Origin: Mycobacterium sp.
GTDB lineage: Bacteria; Actinomycetota; Actinomycetes; Mycobacteriales; Mycobacteriaceae
Assembly: GCA_003165155.1 (NCBI GenBank)
Contig: PLSK01000244.1
Span: 2,310 to 36,564 of the forward strand
DNA length: 34,255 nt
Direction: 5' to 3'
The position numbers and the translations under genes were made by a program. Positions 33,228-34,255 of this stretch are shown piece after piece (the stretch's first letter is position 1; each line of letters opens with the position of its first letter). The notes beneath the pieces were generated by a model. It saw nothing but the letters and a program-made list of their open reading frames with translations, had not been told where the DNA came from and searched no databases.

Positions 33228-33923
33228 ATGACGGATGTCGCCGCGGCGTACCGCACCGTGCAAAGCCGGGTTGACGCGCTGCTTCGAGAACGGGCCGACG
33301 TGGCCGACGTCAATGTGCCGGCGTGCCCGCTATGGTCGGTTCGCGAAACAGTGAGCCACCTTGCCGGTACTGCTCAGGACATCGCCTCGCTCAACCTGCA
33401 GGGCGCGGGCACCGACACCTGGACCCAGGCCCAGATCGACAGACACGCCGACCATAGCCTCGATGAGTTGCTAGATCTCTGGGCCGGCAGGGCCGATTCG
33501 GTAACCGATATCTTGGCGCAAGGCCCGCAACTCGTTGGTGCCCAGGCGGTTTTCGATGCCCTAACTCATGAGCACGACATCTGCGGCGCACTCGGCGAAC
33601 CCGGGTTGCGCACACAAGACCCGGTATTCGAGGTGGCAGCCGGATTCCTAACGGCCATGCTCGACCGGGCCATCCGACGAGCCGCGTTACCCGCCCTGCA
33701 ATTGACCACTCCTACCACCGGGACCACCCAACTCGGCGATCCCAGCACCGCTCCTGGTCAGATCGCCGTTGAAATGAGCGATTTCGAGGCACTGCGCGCG
33801 TTCGGAGGACGGCGCAGCAATCGCCAGCTCTGGGCCCTGCCGTGGCAGGGAGACCCGGAAAGACTCTTGCTGACCTTCGACGGGCCCGCGCTGCGACCGC
33901 CCGCCGATGATCTCGCCGAGTGA
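33228..33923 (+). CDS. Maleylpyruvate isomerase-family mycothiol-dependent (DinB-like) protein
   Basis: MTDVAAAYRTVQSRVDALLRE...CPLWSVRETVSHLAGTAQDIAS...DALTHEHDICGALGEPG resembles the MDMPI-N/DinB fold; a GTG at 33219 is an alternative start. Confidence 0.8.
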   Translation: MTDVAAAYRTVQSRVDALLRERADVADVNVPACPLWSVRETVSHLAGTAQDIASLNLQGAGTDTWTQAQIDRHADHSLDELLDLWAGRADSVTDILAQGPQLVGAQAVFDALTHEHDICGALGEPGLRTQDPVFEVAAGFLTAMLDRAIRRAALPALQLTTPTTGTTQLGDPSTAPGQIAVEMSDFEALRAFGGRRSNRQLWALPWQGDPERLLLTFDGPALRPPADDLAE

Positions 33924-33994
33924 GCGGAGCTTGCCGGCTCTAAACCGATCAGCGATGCGGCATTTGTTGTAGTGCACGGTCCCGTACCGTACTG

Positions 33995-34007
33995 TCAACC
34001 TAGTTGA
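33995..34007. promoter_or_regulatory. Palindromic operator candidate upstream of mmpS
   Basis: TCAAC-CTA-GTTGA, inside imperfect TGTCAACctaGTTGATA; 65 bp upstream of the mmpS ATG. Confidence 0.4.
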
Positions 34008-34072
34008 TATAGGCCGTCCGTTGAAGAGACCTCCTACCGTCAGCATGTCGTCGCTTGTCGAAAGGGTCACGG

Positions 34073-34255
34073 ATGCCGCGGTTTTCGATCCGAAGGGCAC
34101 TGAGCAGACGCTGGATGCTGGCGGTGGCGGTGGCGGTGGTCGTGGTGGCGGGGTTCGCCGTGTACCGCCTCAACAGCATCTTCGCGTCGCAAGACGTGAC
34201 GTCGACTCCGAGCGGCATCGCGGATGAGGCCGCTCCATTCAATCCGAAGCACGTG
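34073..34255 (+). CDS. MmpS-family membrane protein, N-terminal part (truncated by window end)
   Basis: Translated directly (not in the supplied ORF track because it is open at the edge): MPRFSIRRALSRRWMLAVAVAVVVVAGFAVYRLNSIFASQDVTSTPSGIADEAAPFNPKHV; single TM followed by an MmpS-like YRL..IF.SQD...FNPK.V pattern. Confidence 0.85.
   Translation, partial: MPRFSIRRALSRRWMLAVAVAVVVVAGFAVYRLNSIFASQDVTSTPSGIADEAAPFNPKHV

Noticed and set aside
34117-34150. Short GGTGGC-type tandem repeat near the window end
   Set aside because: It encodes the Ala/Val-rich transmembrane helix of MmpS (AVAVAVVVVAG); low-complexity coding DNA rather than a separate repeat element.

Overview
This is a GC-rich mycobacterial chromosome segment. 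Its backbone matches, in order, the M. tuberculosis Rv2219-Rv2236c neighbourhood: DUF4191 tail, RDD protein, glnA1, glnE, glnA2, two Hip1/CaeA-like proteases, panB, CYTH/CHAD protein, rnpB, RNase H/phosphatase, zinc-ribbon protein, NIF3-like protein, cobC, ptkA, ptpA, SURF1, cobD. Several cassettes that I do not remember from the tuberculosis locus interrupt this backbone: (i) tandem secreted DUF732 proteins plus a thioesterase and an LLM/F420-type oxidoreductase that look co-transcribed with glnE; (ii) a 2130-aa MAS-like iterative type I PKS between panB and the CYTH/CHAD gene; (iii) a cytochrome P450 and a His-variant ferredoxin between rnpB and the RNase H gene; (iv) a PknH-sensor-like lipoprotein beside ptkA/ptpA; (v) an epoxide hydrolase, a mycothiol-dependent-isomerase-like protein and a truncated mmpS after cobD. 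The most notable observation is that the PKS appears to have lost both catalytic residues of its dehydratase domain (His to Tyr931, Asp to Ala1097) while KS, AT, ER, KR and ACP motifs are intact. Other observations include a four-copy GATAAG cluster in the PKS promoter region and a 63-bp palindromic intergenic element present twice in the window. All homology statements come from reading motifs and from memory; no searches were run.
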